The notes beneath the pieces are model-generated. The model saw only the letters and a list, made by a program, of their open reading frames with translations. It ran no database searches and had not been told where the DNA came from. The position numbers and the translations under genes are program-made. From the NCBI RefSeq assembly GCF_963675165.1, contig NC_087389.1, positions 5,006,620-5,070,619 of the forward strand: a stretch of DNA of 64,000 bases, given 5' to 3'. This document shows, one piece after another, positions 35,505 through 46,849 of the stretch. The DNA comes from Halichondria panicea (Eukaryota; Porifera; Demospongiae; Suberitida; Halichondriidae). Positions within the stretch are counted from its first letter, which is position 1. Each line of letters begins with the position of its first letter.

Positions 35505-35937
35505 TCCTCAACTTTATCAACACTGAGGAGATCAGCTCTGGGGTGGAGTTGTTGGAAGGGTGCGTTGGTCCAATAATGTTAATTTCAGTATCTTCTAAAA
35601 GCTTATAGAAAGAGCCCTTTTGATAATGTGTTAAGATCAATCAGAAAACCCTTTCAATTTAGACCATCAGAACTCTAGTTACAGAGCCGATTATAGTAGC
35701 AATGAAGGATGTTAAGATGAGCTCTGTCTGTGGTGGAGTTGTTTGAAGAGTGAGATAACATTATTTTCTGAAAGCAAAGAGTCCATTTCAGAAGAATTGT
35801 GTGGGCCTGTTATGCCATGGCCATAGTCTTTATGAAAATAGCCTGTTCCAAATTTGTGTTTTAGCACACCATCTGAGCTCTAGTTTCAGAGCTGATCGAG
35901 TTACTATTCTTTTGTTTCTGTTGTGCAGGTGTGAGTG

Positions 35938-36123
35938 TGTGGTGCACTTTAACCCCTACTAGCCGGTGCTGGTGGGGCCGGGGGAGGGGAGAATGAGGTA
36001 CATAAGAGTTCCAATAAAGAAACATCGCTGGGCAAAGAGAATTCTCAAGTCACATGACCTCTCTCAAGGCTGGAGGTAGTTTCAGACTACACCCATTTCC
36101 TGTGTTGAGGAGCACAACATGTG
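35938..36123 (+). pseudogene. BMS1: BMS1 ribosome-biogenesis GTPase fragment
   Basis: After a good acceptor (tgtgcag) the frame reads CECVVHFNPY, stop, PVLVGPGEGRMRYIRVPIKK, HRWAKRILKSHD, LSQGWR, stop, FQTTPISCVEEHN. This matches the conserved C-terminal part of BMS1 (FDPxYPI, KKHRWxKKILKxxDP, GWRRFQTxP). Two in-frame stops and a short deletion before GW make it a broken piece. BMS1 acts in 40S subunit assembly; this remnant cannot. Confidence 0.7.
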
Positions 36124-36160
36124 ATGACTAAGAGGTGTAATAACTAGGGACAGAATAGGT

Positions 36161-36236
36161 GTGGCTTAGTGGTTAGGGTGATGGCTTAGTAGATTCACAG
36201 AAACCAGGCGACGACCCAACTTACCCTTTTTGGTAG
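36161..36236 (+). repeat. Possible tRNA-derived SINE head
   Basis: The stretch 'tggcttagtggttagggtga' resembles a tRNA box A, and 'caggcgacgaccc' about 30 bp on is a degenerate box B. It would not fold as a working tRNA. A SINE remnant is the likely reading. Confidence 0.4.
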
Positions 36237-36673
36237 ACTAGGTTCTGTCTATTTTTTTGTAGAAATGGCCGAAATTATTTAACGTATAGATAATGTGATA
36301 TTCATAGCTAACAATGTAATTGTGGTTTTGCTCGGTAAATCTCTGTTGCAAGTGCACGTACTGTACTATTAATGATTTGTGCTTATGTAATGTAGTTCTA
36401 TAGGTTTCCCAGTAAGGCACTGCAAAAAGGTTCTATATTTATGCCTCAGTGCCTGTATCCTCCTCTATAGGCCCAGATTATCAAGTAGCGTGTCCAAGGA
36501 GGACAGTAGAGAGTCGTCACCTTCCTCAACCACCCAGGACTACATCTCATTCAGGTACAGCCTCGTTATTAGCTTTTGTAGCTCTAGAAATATAACATAA
36601 GATGATTGTCTCAGAGATGGTTTTGTACCCAAATGGGTAATTTCACCAAGGCTAGAACCAGGTCCCTTCCACC

Positions 36674-37194
36674 ATAGATAGAGTAGAAGAGGGATTGGAA
36701 ACGGAAGTGATTCACGTGATGTTTTACAATGAAGTCTACGTAGTGGCTCTGGGACCATCCGTGTATCTCCTCATAACTCCCGCAAAAGCCCGGGAAACTT
36801 ATTGTGTCCAAAGCATACATCTCAGAGCTACCCCCATTACTGAATCACATGCCCCCTGATAGTAGGTATCAATTGGAAACAAAGAAAATATAATATCGAT
36901 TGTCGTGAAGTAGCTAGAGGTACACAGAGCGCTTTTTCATGCTTGTGTTCCTATAGTACCTTTGATATAGCTAAGGCTTAATGTCCTGTGTCCCAAATGG
37001 CCTCAAGTATTAGAGAAAGTTGATGTTTAGCAGCAGAACTGCTCGTGGACTTCTTACAGAGAGCAAAACAATTCTCATGAATTATTCATGTTTAGCCCTC
37101 GTGTTAAAAAGTAAGCATCGATTAAAACCGCGGAGATACACGGATGGTACTTCGAGGGTACTTCCGTTTCCAATTCCTCTTCTACTCTATCTAT
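36674..37194. mobile_element. Inverted-repeat element with 9-bp target duplication (ATAGATAG family)
   Basis: The ends are ATAGATAGAGTAGAAGAG and its inverse, continuing to ATTGGAAACGGAAGT. The flanks are ccttccacc and gcttccacc (8 of 9 identical). Inner inverted pairs (ccatccgtgtatctcc/ggagatacacggatgg) make most of the 521 bp fold back. No transposase. The same ends bound 41058-42614. A 9-bp duplication fits Mutator-like elements. Confidence 0.65.
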
Positions 37195-37391
37195 GCTTCC
37201 ACCAGGTGGTAGATTTATTACACCTTGTGATACATGTAGGACATAAAGAGAGCGCATGTTTTATTAAATGGATTTCACCAACTCAAGTTATGACTTTTAA
37301 TTATTATGACCAAGAATACTGTACTCTACTGTACTCTTGTTATGACGCAATTGACCTCCCCAAAAGTGAATTATCAACCCCCTCACCCCAG

Positions 37392-38122
37392 CAGGGGTCA
37401 AGTACCTGTGCGGAAGGCGCCCCCTGAACCACCCACTACCCCTAAACGATCCTCCAATCGTCCCCCTGTACCCCCGGATCCTGCTGCTAAGAAGATGTCG
37501 CGAGGGTCAAAGGACAGAGGTCATGAGGCGGCAGATAAAGGGGAGGACCATAATACCATTGACTATCGAACAGCCACCCCCCAAGAAGTGTTAGAGTGAG
37601 TGAATAGTATAAATTAATGTGCAGGTGTGTACTACATGTACATGTCCCCCGTTTAATCAATTGGTTAGTGGACTCGTTCAGTCGCCATAACTTGAATTCC
37701 GTAGATTATTTTCCGAAAGCTTAGAAAAACACCTTTCAAATGGTGCCAGATATTTGGGAGATGACAGATTTAGCACAATACCATGTAATAATAGCCCATG
37801 GTTCAAAGTTGAATTATGGCCACATCGATTGAAATACATCATTTGAAAGGTCTCTTTCTAAGCTTCATCAAATTTTTGAAATTGGGGTCATGCCATGGTA
37901 AATGGGGTTACGGTACTAAAGTTATGGCTGCTGAAAGATGTTCAACTACTGCAACATGTCCGTGCTTGAATTATAACTAGTGTACCTATACACACACCAG
38001 GACTGCACCCCCCCCCCACACACCACACACACACACTATGACTGCGCCCCCCCACACACACACACACATACCCTCCACCTCACAAACACACACACACACA
38101 CACACACATACCCTCCACCTCA

Positions 38123-38156
<34 letters not shown>

Positions 38157-38860
38157 CCCATACACACAGGAAGCAGATGACGTCAGTAGCTCAGCGTATG
38201 AATGCTAATGGAGAGGCTCGTAAACGTGGTGGTGGTATCACCCGAACCTTCTCCCCCCTCACTCCTATCATACAGCACCTCTACAGCAAGTCAGATGAGG
38301 TGAGAGACACTGTACATGTGTGTAGCTTGTGTGCAATACTGTAGAGTTACGTACACACTGTATCATACCTGTTTGGTAGTGGCCATGCACCGGGCAGAGC
38401 CCATTAACCTGGCTGTATTATAGAGGGATACATGCTATGGAGACTTTGGGGCCATATACACTTGCTAGTGTCACTGTGTATTACCAATCGTGTGTGTACA
38501 CTATAGCAGTCACTTTAGTTGCAGCATTATTTCTGTTCTTTATAAATTACCCCCCACCCACACACGCCCACACACTGTAGAGACGCTAGGAGATCGACTC
38601 CGAAAGTCAAGTTCTCTAAAACTATTACCGAGTTTCCAGACTACAGTCGCTATGACAACCAGACAGAGATCAAATCAGTATCAAGCCCAGGTCAAAGTCC
38701 GTCCCATAGTCACCATAGCAATTTGGATGGGGACTCTCTGAGGGTCAAAGGTGAAAGCTCGGAATCATTTATTAGCATAGCACAAACTGTTCATTATTTT
38801 TATTGCATGTTACTAATGATAGTGTCATTTGCCATGCACAGTGTGTAATGTGAACATGAG
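37392..38860 (+). pseudogene. Third copy of ankyrin-gene 3' exons
   Basis: Exons 37392-37595 (VRKAPPEPPTTPKRSS...), 38170-38299 (KQMTSVAQRMNANGEARKRG) and 38581-38856 (DARRSTPKVKFSKTITEF) copy 16638-16841, 17583-17712 and 18333-18603 with their introns. The 47-nt exon that joins the last two in the parent is deleted, so the phases no longer match. The copy is probably not functional, or at most an orphan exon source. Confidence 0.65.
37985..38169. repeat. (CA)n/poly-C tracts
   Basis: CA runs, poly-C and repeated 'ataccctccacctcacaaac' units end at the acceptor ACACACAG of exon 38170. Open frames here are artefacts. Confidence 0.8.
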
Positions 38861-39218
38861 ACTCTTCAATTACCTATAATTATAATACTGTACTCTAAAT
38901 GCCAGACCCTCTCCCTGGCACATGTCAGATCACGTGCAAGGGAGTGGCCAGACTAGTCTACCGTGACACTAAGACTACAAATTTGGCTTCAAATGATGTA
39001 ATTGTGGTTTTGCATCATAGTGAGTAAATTTCCTTGTGGTTACATAACAATTCTGTTTGTGGCTTGTAAATACAGTAATTCTCCGTAAATTTATTTATGG
39101 CTTCTGTGCCGTCATTGTTTACTATCAGAATTGGATAAAGAAACAACTTTTTCAGTTTTTCCATACCCAGGTCCTGAAGTGTAAGCCAGATTCCAGAGTC
39201 ACAGTACTAGTAGCTATA

Positions 39219-40000
39219 TAGCCTCGGTCCCAGGCCGATTTTTTTTTAATAGAACGAAGTTGAAAAATACGGCCTGGTATTGATTGTATCTGGGCGTGGC
39301 AGGAACCGGAAACTAAAGCAGAGATTCTTCACATTTTGTTTCCTGCTTTTTTTCTGTAATACTAAAGGTGTACGTAGAGGCATTTTACTCCCGTAAAACT
39401 TACAGTAATGTAGCTCCGTGTCATGTTCTCAATTTATAACTAGCTAGCTATGGCATGCAACGCGTTGTCTTGTTTGAAGCAAGATGCCTCACTCTCATGG
39501 CAGAACAGGCCCAGGCTCTCAAGCTCCTGTTTGAGGGAAGGGACGTGTTTATCTGGTTCCCAACGGGGTATGGCAAGTCTCTCTGCTATATCAGTTGCTA
39601 CCCTTTTTAATGGACTACAAGCTAGGTAGGACCAAGGCTCCTCCTGTTGACAAAAGTGTTGTTCTTGTTAATTGTCTCTCCCCTTGTATCTCTCATCATG
39701 AGACTCATGATTCACCAGGTCAGGAGTCTAAACAATAGAGGTGTTTCTGCTGCCATCCTCAGTAGCAATAAAGGAATTGACAAAGATTTGGTTGCCACTG
39801 CCAAAGAAGTGTCTTCTGGGAAGTATTTCCTGCTGTATACTGCCCCAGAGGCTGTTTTTGAAGACCACTGTTGGAGGATTCATTTTTTGTTGTACCACAG
39901 TGTCAATTTATTAAAAAACCACGCCCAGATACAATCAATACCAGGCCTAGTAGGCGACCTAGCGTTCAATTGGAGACGGATCGGCCTGGGATCGAGGCTA
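39219..40000. mobile_element. MULE-like element carrying a RecQ helicase fragment
   Basis: The ends are TAGCCTCGGTCCCAGGCCG and the inverse CGGCCTGGGATCGAGGCTA; a second inverted block (cctggtattgattgtatctg) lies about 50 bp further in. Flanks are gtagctata (39210-39218) and gtacctata (40001-40009), 8 of 9 identical. The 782-bp body contains helicase coding sequence instead of a transposase. The same termini bound 42759-42820 and 43948-44546. The 9-bp duplication and long inverted ends fit a Mutator-like element that captured host sequence. Confidence 0.7.
39490..39882 (+). pseudogene. RecQ-type DNA helicase fragment inside the element
   Basis: One frame reads LMAEQAQALKLLFEGRDVFI, then FPTGYGKSLCYISC (motif I, Walker A, of RecQ helicases). 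After a stop, a second frame reads VVLVNCLSPLVSLIMRL... (motif Ia-like), AAILSS and KYFLLYTAPEAVFEDHCWR (YTAPE resembles the motif Ib region). Only the first third of a helicase domain is present, there are stops and the frame changes, so it is a captured, non-functional piece. RecQ enzymes unwind DNA in repair. Confidence 0.65.
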
Positions 40001-41057
40001 GTACCTATATAGCCTCCTTCACCGGCCTTCATAGAAAAGAAGGCCTGCTATCGACTGCTTGCGCATGCGCCAAATTATTAGATATATCCCGTAAAATTTC
40101 CTATAATACTGGATTCATCAGAGAAAATATCCTAAAAGTCATACACAGAGCTATATAGCTAGCTAGCTAGCTAGAGACAGAGCTGTGTAGGTTTATTGTA
40201 CAGCTATATTCTTCTGCAGTAGCAGTAGTATAGATTTTTTGCCATAAAAACGTTATTATGCAAAACTTAATGTAATGATCTTTACAAAAAATGGACATTG
40301 TCACCTCTTTAAACATCTCCAGCATAATTTATCAGGGCCTATAACAAGGTCTATCCACAAACAGAACTCAAGTTCATTAATTAGGTTTAGTCTGACAAAA
40401 GTGGACTCTTCCAATATTTATAATACTTGGAAGCCTTTTCAGCAGAGTGCGTAGAAAAACTTGTCCGTCCATGGAGTGTTTGCTACTCTACTTAGTAGTT
40501 AGCTCTGCACCAGAACGCCTGCTACATTGTATTGGTAGCTGCAAGAGTGAGAAAAGAGCTGCAAGGCTTCTGCTGATCATAGATAAACGGGATAGGCAAC
40601 GCCCAGCAAATCCGTTGGATGAGGCGAGCTGCTAAAAAGGGGTGTGTGCACTCAAAATGTCAGTAAAGATATTAATAGTTTGTAGTTAGCAAACTGTGCT
40701 CTTGAGGAGCAGCCTCTCCTTTTTCTGTTCTTTGTCACAGAAGAGAAAATTGGAGGAACAAAGAAAGAAAGAAGGAAGCGACAAAGAAAAAGGAGAGCCT
40801 GCCTTGCTAAGTCGCGTGATCCCCTACTGACGTAGACACATTTTAACGAGCGTGGGCGAGAGAAAACCTCAATAACTGTCCACCCACACAGTACTTGGAG
40901 CGCATTTTACCAGGAACATAATCAGTACAGTAGAGTCAGCCTTCGTGATACCTTTAGTCAGTAGAGGAAGTATGAAAGACTAGAGTAGAGTAGACTATAC
41001 TGCTGTAATAATTATATCTACTAGTCAAGTGGGTCTTTCTGAACTCAGGAAAAAACC

Positions 41058-42614
41058 ATAGATAGTAGAGGAAGGGGATTGTGAACGAGATCACGTGAAC
41101 TCAATCTCATGGGATTGTCCGTGTTAGACGGAAGCATTAGCAGAATGGCCGGAAGTAGACAGGAAGTATATAGATCTGTGTTGCTGGGTATGGTTGCAGC
41201 CTCCTCTGTGGGCCCTCCTGCTAGTGAAGACATATCAAGGAAGTGGGACTCTGAGCTAGCTATATGTGTATGCAAACTTTTAGTTTTGAAATTATTTTTT
41301 TGTAGGTTCTTTCTACTCTGGAAATGTGTCCATGCTCTACAATTATACAATATAAAATATCCATGACAACTCATCATCAGATTCTATTATAACATTATTA
41401 TGAACTGCAGACAAGCCATATATGACATTGTAAAGATACATGTACATTATGAACGATATGAGTCAGAATGTGTTGTCAGAGTCCAGTCTTCTGCGTTTGG
41501 GTAACGGTTCGTGAACAATTTTTTGACAGAACTTACCTGATAAACTATAATATATAGTGTAGAAGAGTGATGCTTTCACAAATCCATTTAAGGCCAGGAT
41601 TTTCATCACAAAAGTTTAGGGAATCGATGGATCTCAATTAAAATAGCACAGCACGCTGGTGAAGGTAACTTAGGTTGAAAGAACTGGAGTGATGAGTTGA
41701 TAGAGGGGGTGTAAGGGTATATTCAGAACATACTGACAAGTTCCAAATGAGCTGGCACTGAACACACAAGGTGACGATGACATCAACTCTTGGAAGCTTG
41801 ACAATGGTGAGCACGTTCTTGATGGCAATTAGTTAATTCAACGCTGACTTGGCAACCAAGAAGTGGAGAGATTCAAGAGTTGCTGGTCGACTCAGGTAAA
41901 GGCTGGTGAGAACAGACGGAGGATGTCTGCTGCTTCTTGCTTTTCTTTCGCTGAAAAAAAACGCAATTTCTGACTTCCCATGCCCATTGTTACAATCACA
42001 CCTGTGTGGGAAAAGAGCAACATGACATTTTCACACTTTTTCATTGAGGCAAAATTCTTCTTTTGAGTTAGTACAGCTACTATGTAATAGCTATTCTCAT
42101 AGAGTAAAGCTAAGAGAATCAGAAAATTCACACTAAAACTTTCAATTGTGAACAGTCAGATCAGGACACCCCACACAAAGAAGGCACCCCATTCGACCTA
42201 TTTCACAACACTGGAGAACAACAAAAAGCTTACATATCAAAAAAAGGGGCTATCCTGTTAAAGCTCAAGTCAAGGAAACAGCTAATGTGCTTACTAGCTT
42301 CTAAAAGTGTATCAGAAACTAGATTCTCCCCAAACAGTGCTAAAAACAGGTAAATGGTGAGTCATAGCTAACTTGTAGCTCAACAGTAGTATCTTTTTAC
42401 TTAAAACGCTCAAAATATTGTTAGTATAGATTACTACTGACATTAAAGCTCTTAGATAGTCGTTTCTTACCTTTAGAACCGAGTAAAACTCTGAAAAGTC
42501 TTTAGCCCGCTCAAAATTAGCCAATTCGCGGTCTAACGCGGATAGACCTCAGCTCTCATGTGTGATCTATAGCGTACGTGATCTCGTTCACAATCCCCTT
42601 CCTCTACTATATAT
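41058..42614. mobile_element. Inverted-repeat element, 1.56 kb, 9-bp target duplication (ATAGATAG family)
   Basis: Left end ATAGATAGTAGAGGAAGGGG and the inverse right end extend through about 38 bp (to GAACGAGATCACGT). Flanks are gaaaaaacc and gaaaaaact (8 of 9). The interior has small open frames only (the longest about 120 codons, no recognised domain). It shares its end sequence with 36674-37194. Confidence 0.65.
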
Positions 42615-42758
42615 GAAAAAACTGAGCTAAATTTTGATCTAGATCTAGATGTTTAGTCTTTACTAGGTAAGCCCTCGTCTATGATGTCTCCACGCTTGAT
42701 TCTGGCTTACTATCTACGATGCTAACAGCTTTTATGTTAGACTTTGCAATGCGTAGGC

Positions 42759-42820
42759 TAGCCTCGATCCCAGCCCCTCTCACGTCTTTCTCAATTGAGA
42801 GCGGCCTGGAATCGAGGCTA
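42759..42820. mobile_element. 62-bp minimal element with perfect 9-bp target duplication
   Basis: It begins TAGCCTCGATCCCAG and ends CTGGAATCGAGGCTA. Both sides carry tgcgtaggc (42750-42758 and 42821-42829) exactly. Almost nothing but the two ends is left. The ends match the RecQ-carrying element and 43948-44546. Confidence 0.75.
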
Positions 42821-43050
42821 TGCGTAGGCATGCTGTAGCTTTTTGCTCTGTCAGGCTCCGCCCAGCTAGTGATTGCCCACGTTCATTTTCACTTGTCTAC
42901 CACTTGTCTACCGTCACACGACTTAGCAAAGCAGGCTCTCCTTTTTCTTTGTCTCTTCCTTCTTTCTTTCTTTGTTCCTCCAATTAGTCCCGTATTTATC
43001 TTATTGAACTGTGACAAAGAACAGAAAAAAGAGAGGCTGCGAAGGAGGCT

Positions 43051-43947
43051 ACTTGAGGAGACACCAGATACATGTACACTTAGACATAGGCTATTAATCT
43101 TTTATAGCTACTATATGCAAAGTGATGAGAAAGTGAGCTCCAAAGGGGGTGTCACTCAGTACACTCTACAAACCATAACAGGTCTGTTCCCAAGTCCTTC
43201 AAATGCCATCTCTTCGATCACACAATACAGATAAAGATATTTGTGTTCCACTTTCTAATACCTAAACTGTGTCTTAGAGCACTTCAAACTAGATTACCAT
43301 GTACAGTAAGAGCAGGAGAGGTACGCAAACTTTCTGGACTTCGGACAAACGTTTCATGGTGCTGCTACTACTTCACTGCATTGAGAGCTTGAAAATATGC
43401 TTTGTTCCATGCAGTTTATATAAACACACTTTAATTCTGTGAAACGTACATGTTATAAAATGATTCATATTGGAGATAGAGGTACATAAACTGACAAATT
43501 TAAGTTGTGTTTTTTCACACAAATCAAGCTGAATAAAAGAAAGCTGGGCACTAACATATAGCAGCTGTAGCTATCAGTAGTGCTGGGTGTATGTATGCAT
43601 GATGCCTGATTGCTTTGAATTTCTCTTTTAGGCCCCCTACGAGAAACCCTTTCCGGTTTCCAGGTCAATCACACACAATCTGGAACCTGGAACAGTTCCA
43701 TCACTTTAGTTTGCATCTGAGCCCAACCCACCAAATAAGCTTGATGTTATCGCCGCCCCCAATGAAGTGGCTATGGCTTGTAGAGATGGGCGTGGGTCAA
43801 TGGCTGTGCACATCGATTTTATGCCTTGCTGCTGCCTCGATGGAAGTATGTGTGGCCTTTAAAAGCTGCACTCTGGTCAACTAAGCTGCTTTGTAGACTA
43901 TTGTAGAGCTTGTGTCCACTTGTGAAGTGCCTGTGTACACAAATGGC
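43051..43947. other. Spacer with short unassigned open frames
   Basis: An 89-codon open frame (43615-43884) and others overlap here, but none has a recognisable domain. A segment reading KLDVIAAPNEVAMACRDGRG in another frame looks more protein-like and might be a captured exon; this is weak. Confidence 0.3.
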
Positions 43948-44546
43948 TAGCCTCGATTCCAGGCTGATTAAAATACGGCCTGGTACCTATTGCAGGGGTG
44001 ATAGTGCGCATGCGTTAGTTTATTCTCCAGAATCTGGGGAATCCCCTTTTTCTTTCTCTCATCTATTTTCTATCTTTGTACATCAGCTTAGCTCTCTATT
44101 GCGTTGTTCCAGAAGGCTTTCACACTAGTCTGAAGCCAGAAGAGGCTCTCATCTACCTCTATGACGGTTGTATGGTCAGGATGTCTTACCTTGGATCTGT
44201 ACAAGCTATGGGAAGTGTATGGTGCCTCAAACTGCTACTTGCGAAGACAACCCGGCTATAGGACCATCCTAGAGGTAGATGAGGGCCTCTTCTGTCTTAA
44301 AACTAGTGTTCAAGCCTTCTAGACCAACGCAATAGACGGCATAAGCCACAGCTTTACAGAACTCAGTCATAGAGATAAAGTATTACGGAACATATTTTTG
44401 TAAACGGACTAATTTCCTGTGTAATTTACTAAGGTTTTACGTTCGTAGTACGATTACCCATATTCTGGGTAATTTGAAGCGCATGCGCACTATCACCCCT
44501 GCAATAGGTACCAGGCCGTATTTTAATCGGCCTTGAATCGAGGCTA
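43948..44546. mobile_element. 599-bp fold-back element with perfect 9-bp target duplication
   Basis: Ends TAGCCTCGATTCCAGGC and the inverse run for about 70 bp. Both flanks are acaaatggc (43939-43947 and 44547-44555). The interior is also largely inverted: 'gaggctctcatctacctcta' near 44143 is mirrored near 44268-44300. It is non-autonomous. Confidence 0.75.
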
Positions 44547-45554
44547 ACAAATGGCTTGCTGCTTCCTCTTCGAAAATATTCTATGATAGTCCAGAGTGTC
44601 TACCAATGGATACTACTCAGTCCTACATGCTGTATAGCTTGTTTTAAACCTCTTTTTTTTTTAAGTCCCCTAATTGAACAGCTCAGCAGAACTTCAAGGA
44701 TAATCGCATTCATGATACTATCCAATCTGCCACAGAATCCAATATCATGCAACATTCACAAGTTGATAGCACGCTCCCTCCCAGATTGTTGTTGTAAAAT
44801 TTACCACAATTTGACTAGTAAAGGGATATAGGAATCATTGTGTACTTTCTTGAGCGCAACTCGCCTCCAACCAGAGGGTGTGACATCACACACTGCATTT
44901 ACCTAGCATCACGTGGGGCGTTGCCTATCCCCGTTTATCTATTATTATTTATTTATTGAACTTTTGGCATCGATCTTTGCATTGCTGCATGCAGGTAGAA
45001 CAGAATCACCAGGAAACTCAATATTTTTTAACAATAATCATGATCGATTATTACCCACTCTTCGAGTTTCCTGGTTATTCTGTTCTACCTGCATGCAGCA
45101 ATGCAAAAATGGTCATCATGATGTATAGTAGCTTGTAGCTTTGGCACCTCCACCAAGGCATCAGCACCCGTGGTGCTGACTCTCTATATAGTACCCTCGC
45201 TACACTCAGGATATAATTATACTAAAGCAGCTTATATATAGACACCTCGGCTCCTAAGTGCATGCATGTGGCATAAACTGCACAAACTATAAGGTGGGTG
45301 CTTCGAATGCAAGCGTATATATAGTCTTTACGAGCGTTATTGTAGTTTTATTGTTGGGTAATCTATTGTCTTTACGAGCGCTATTGTAGTTTTGTGATTT
45401 ATTGTTGGTAATCTTAATACAGTAGCTAGTCTCCTTCAGCTATCTGTAAGGAGGTGGTTATGCAAAACTTAATAAAGCGATCTTTACCAAAAATCGATGT
45501 GATGACTACTGATTATGTATTCAAGCATAATAATTATTTCAGGGCCTATAATGC
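44547..45554. other. Repeat-rich spacer
   Basis: It includes a hairpin at 44978-45110 (arms around 'gcatgcaggtagaacagaat' and 'gagtttcctgg'), and the dispersed repeat ending 'cagcacccgtggtgct' at about 45180. No exon is supported. Confidence 0.45.
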
Positions 45555-46362
45555 ACAGTGGCGTGTACAATGGGGGGCTTTGGGGGCTTGAGCACCCCCC
45601 TGTCCTCCCAGACAACCATGAAACTAATCCTATCACTCAGTAGCTAGCTAGCTAGCTAACTGTGCAGCTCTATCTCATTGACAACGATCAAGTCATGACC
45701 ACGCCCAATTGAGCATGCACAATCAGTATTGCCATTCGTTATGTAATGCATAATAGCTGATCAAGATCCTCTGCACTCTCCCAGTCACCTCTTGCTCCAC
45801 TGAGAGATACTGAGAAGCAATGACTAACACTAGAATGACTGGACATCCCCATTGCAGTGATTGACCAGTTTGCTAGGATGTACCCCAGGAGAATAGTGCA
45901 TGGAGATCCTACAAGATGACTGACTCATAATTATGTCTTATTATCACGCTATGCATGTATTAGATCCCATTTGAGTGTATTTAGCAGGAAACTATGAGCT
46001 ATAGTACCGGTACTATAGATTGCTCTGGGCTACAAACTACAACATTATACATTGTATTGTCATTTACAAGAATAATTATACACATGTAATAACATAAAAA
46101 TTACTGTAGCTAGATGCTTTGTCTAGTATCATAGTAACAGAACTAGAATGGAAGAGAGAAGCTCTAGAAGAGAATAGTAGGAGCCGCTCTTTTCTTGGGC
46201 AGTGTGCTGTACTTTTTTGCTGCAAGGCTGCATGGGGGAGGAGCTGGATGTATGAAAGATGCGCCGAAATAAATGCGGGGGCGTAAAATCGTGCTCGCTA
46301 TGCGCACCCAATTTTTTATGTACTCTTGAGCACCCTCCTGCTTCAATCTCTAGAAACGCCCC
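45555..46362. mobile_element. Possible hAT-like element
   Basis: Left end CAGTGGCGTGTAC and right end AGAAACGCCCCTG resemble the short termini of hAT elements (CAGxGGCG). The flanks share only ATGCA, shorter than the usual 8-bp duplication. Inside are 'gagcacccccctg' and its inverse, typical of such elements. No transposase frame is seen. Confidence 0.4.
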
Positions 46363-46419
46363 TGATGCAGACTGCATTTTGAATGTTTCCTGCTCCTCAA
46401 ATATTAGCTATTGCCCCGC

Positions 46420-46640
46420 CAGAGTGCAACATGCCATATATATTGCACTGGAGCAACATTATGTCATCCAGTGCAATATATGGCATGTTGCACGAGGACA
46501 CCTGCAATAACTAACTTGTTGCCCAATGACGTTAAACTCGTCTGACTGGTCATACAAATCAACATGTGTTTTGAATGAATTTTAGTGTATTCTGCTAAAT
46601 TCCGTAGTAAATTTTTAAGTTTTCTTCCCACTAATAGATA
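46420..46640. repeat. Dispersed repeat with short palindrome, copy 1
   Basis: The palindrome 'caacatgccatatatattgcactgg' is written here only in part: arms 'gccatatatattgcactgg' and 'ccagtgcaatatatggc' flank a short loop at 46432-46490. The following 150 bp recur at 52920-53110. A related fragment is at 46740-46830. Confidence 0.6.
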
Positions 46641-46849
46641 AAAGGGACCAAAGGGTGGGAGGTGGGGGCATTAGTCCCAAAAGGATATCTCTTACAGAAA
46701 TCTATACTGCATTTTTACACACAGTGCAAGTGCATATAATCCCAGTGCATTAGTGCCATATAATGCAGTGCAATATATGGTTGCTATGATAGTGATGCAA
46801 CATGCCATATTGAGCACTGGATTGCTTTGATCTGCCCACTCACTGGGCA

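Larger units (their letters stand above)
40714..43050. mobile_element. Outer inverted-repeat unit, about 2.3 kb, with nested elements
   Basis: The block 40714-40820 (with 'ggaggaacaaagaaagaaag' and 'aaaaaggagagcctgc') is inverted at about 42903-43050. Between the arms lie two smaller elements, 41058-42614 and 42759-42820. No transposase is recognised. The outer pair may be an older element split by later insertions. Confidence 0.5.

Noticed and set aside
36161..36236. Functional tRNA gene
   Set aside because: Box B is degenerate and no acceptor stem pairs; a SINE remnant is likelier.
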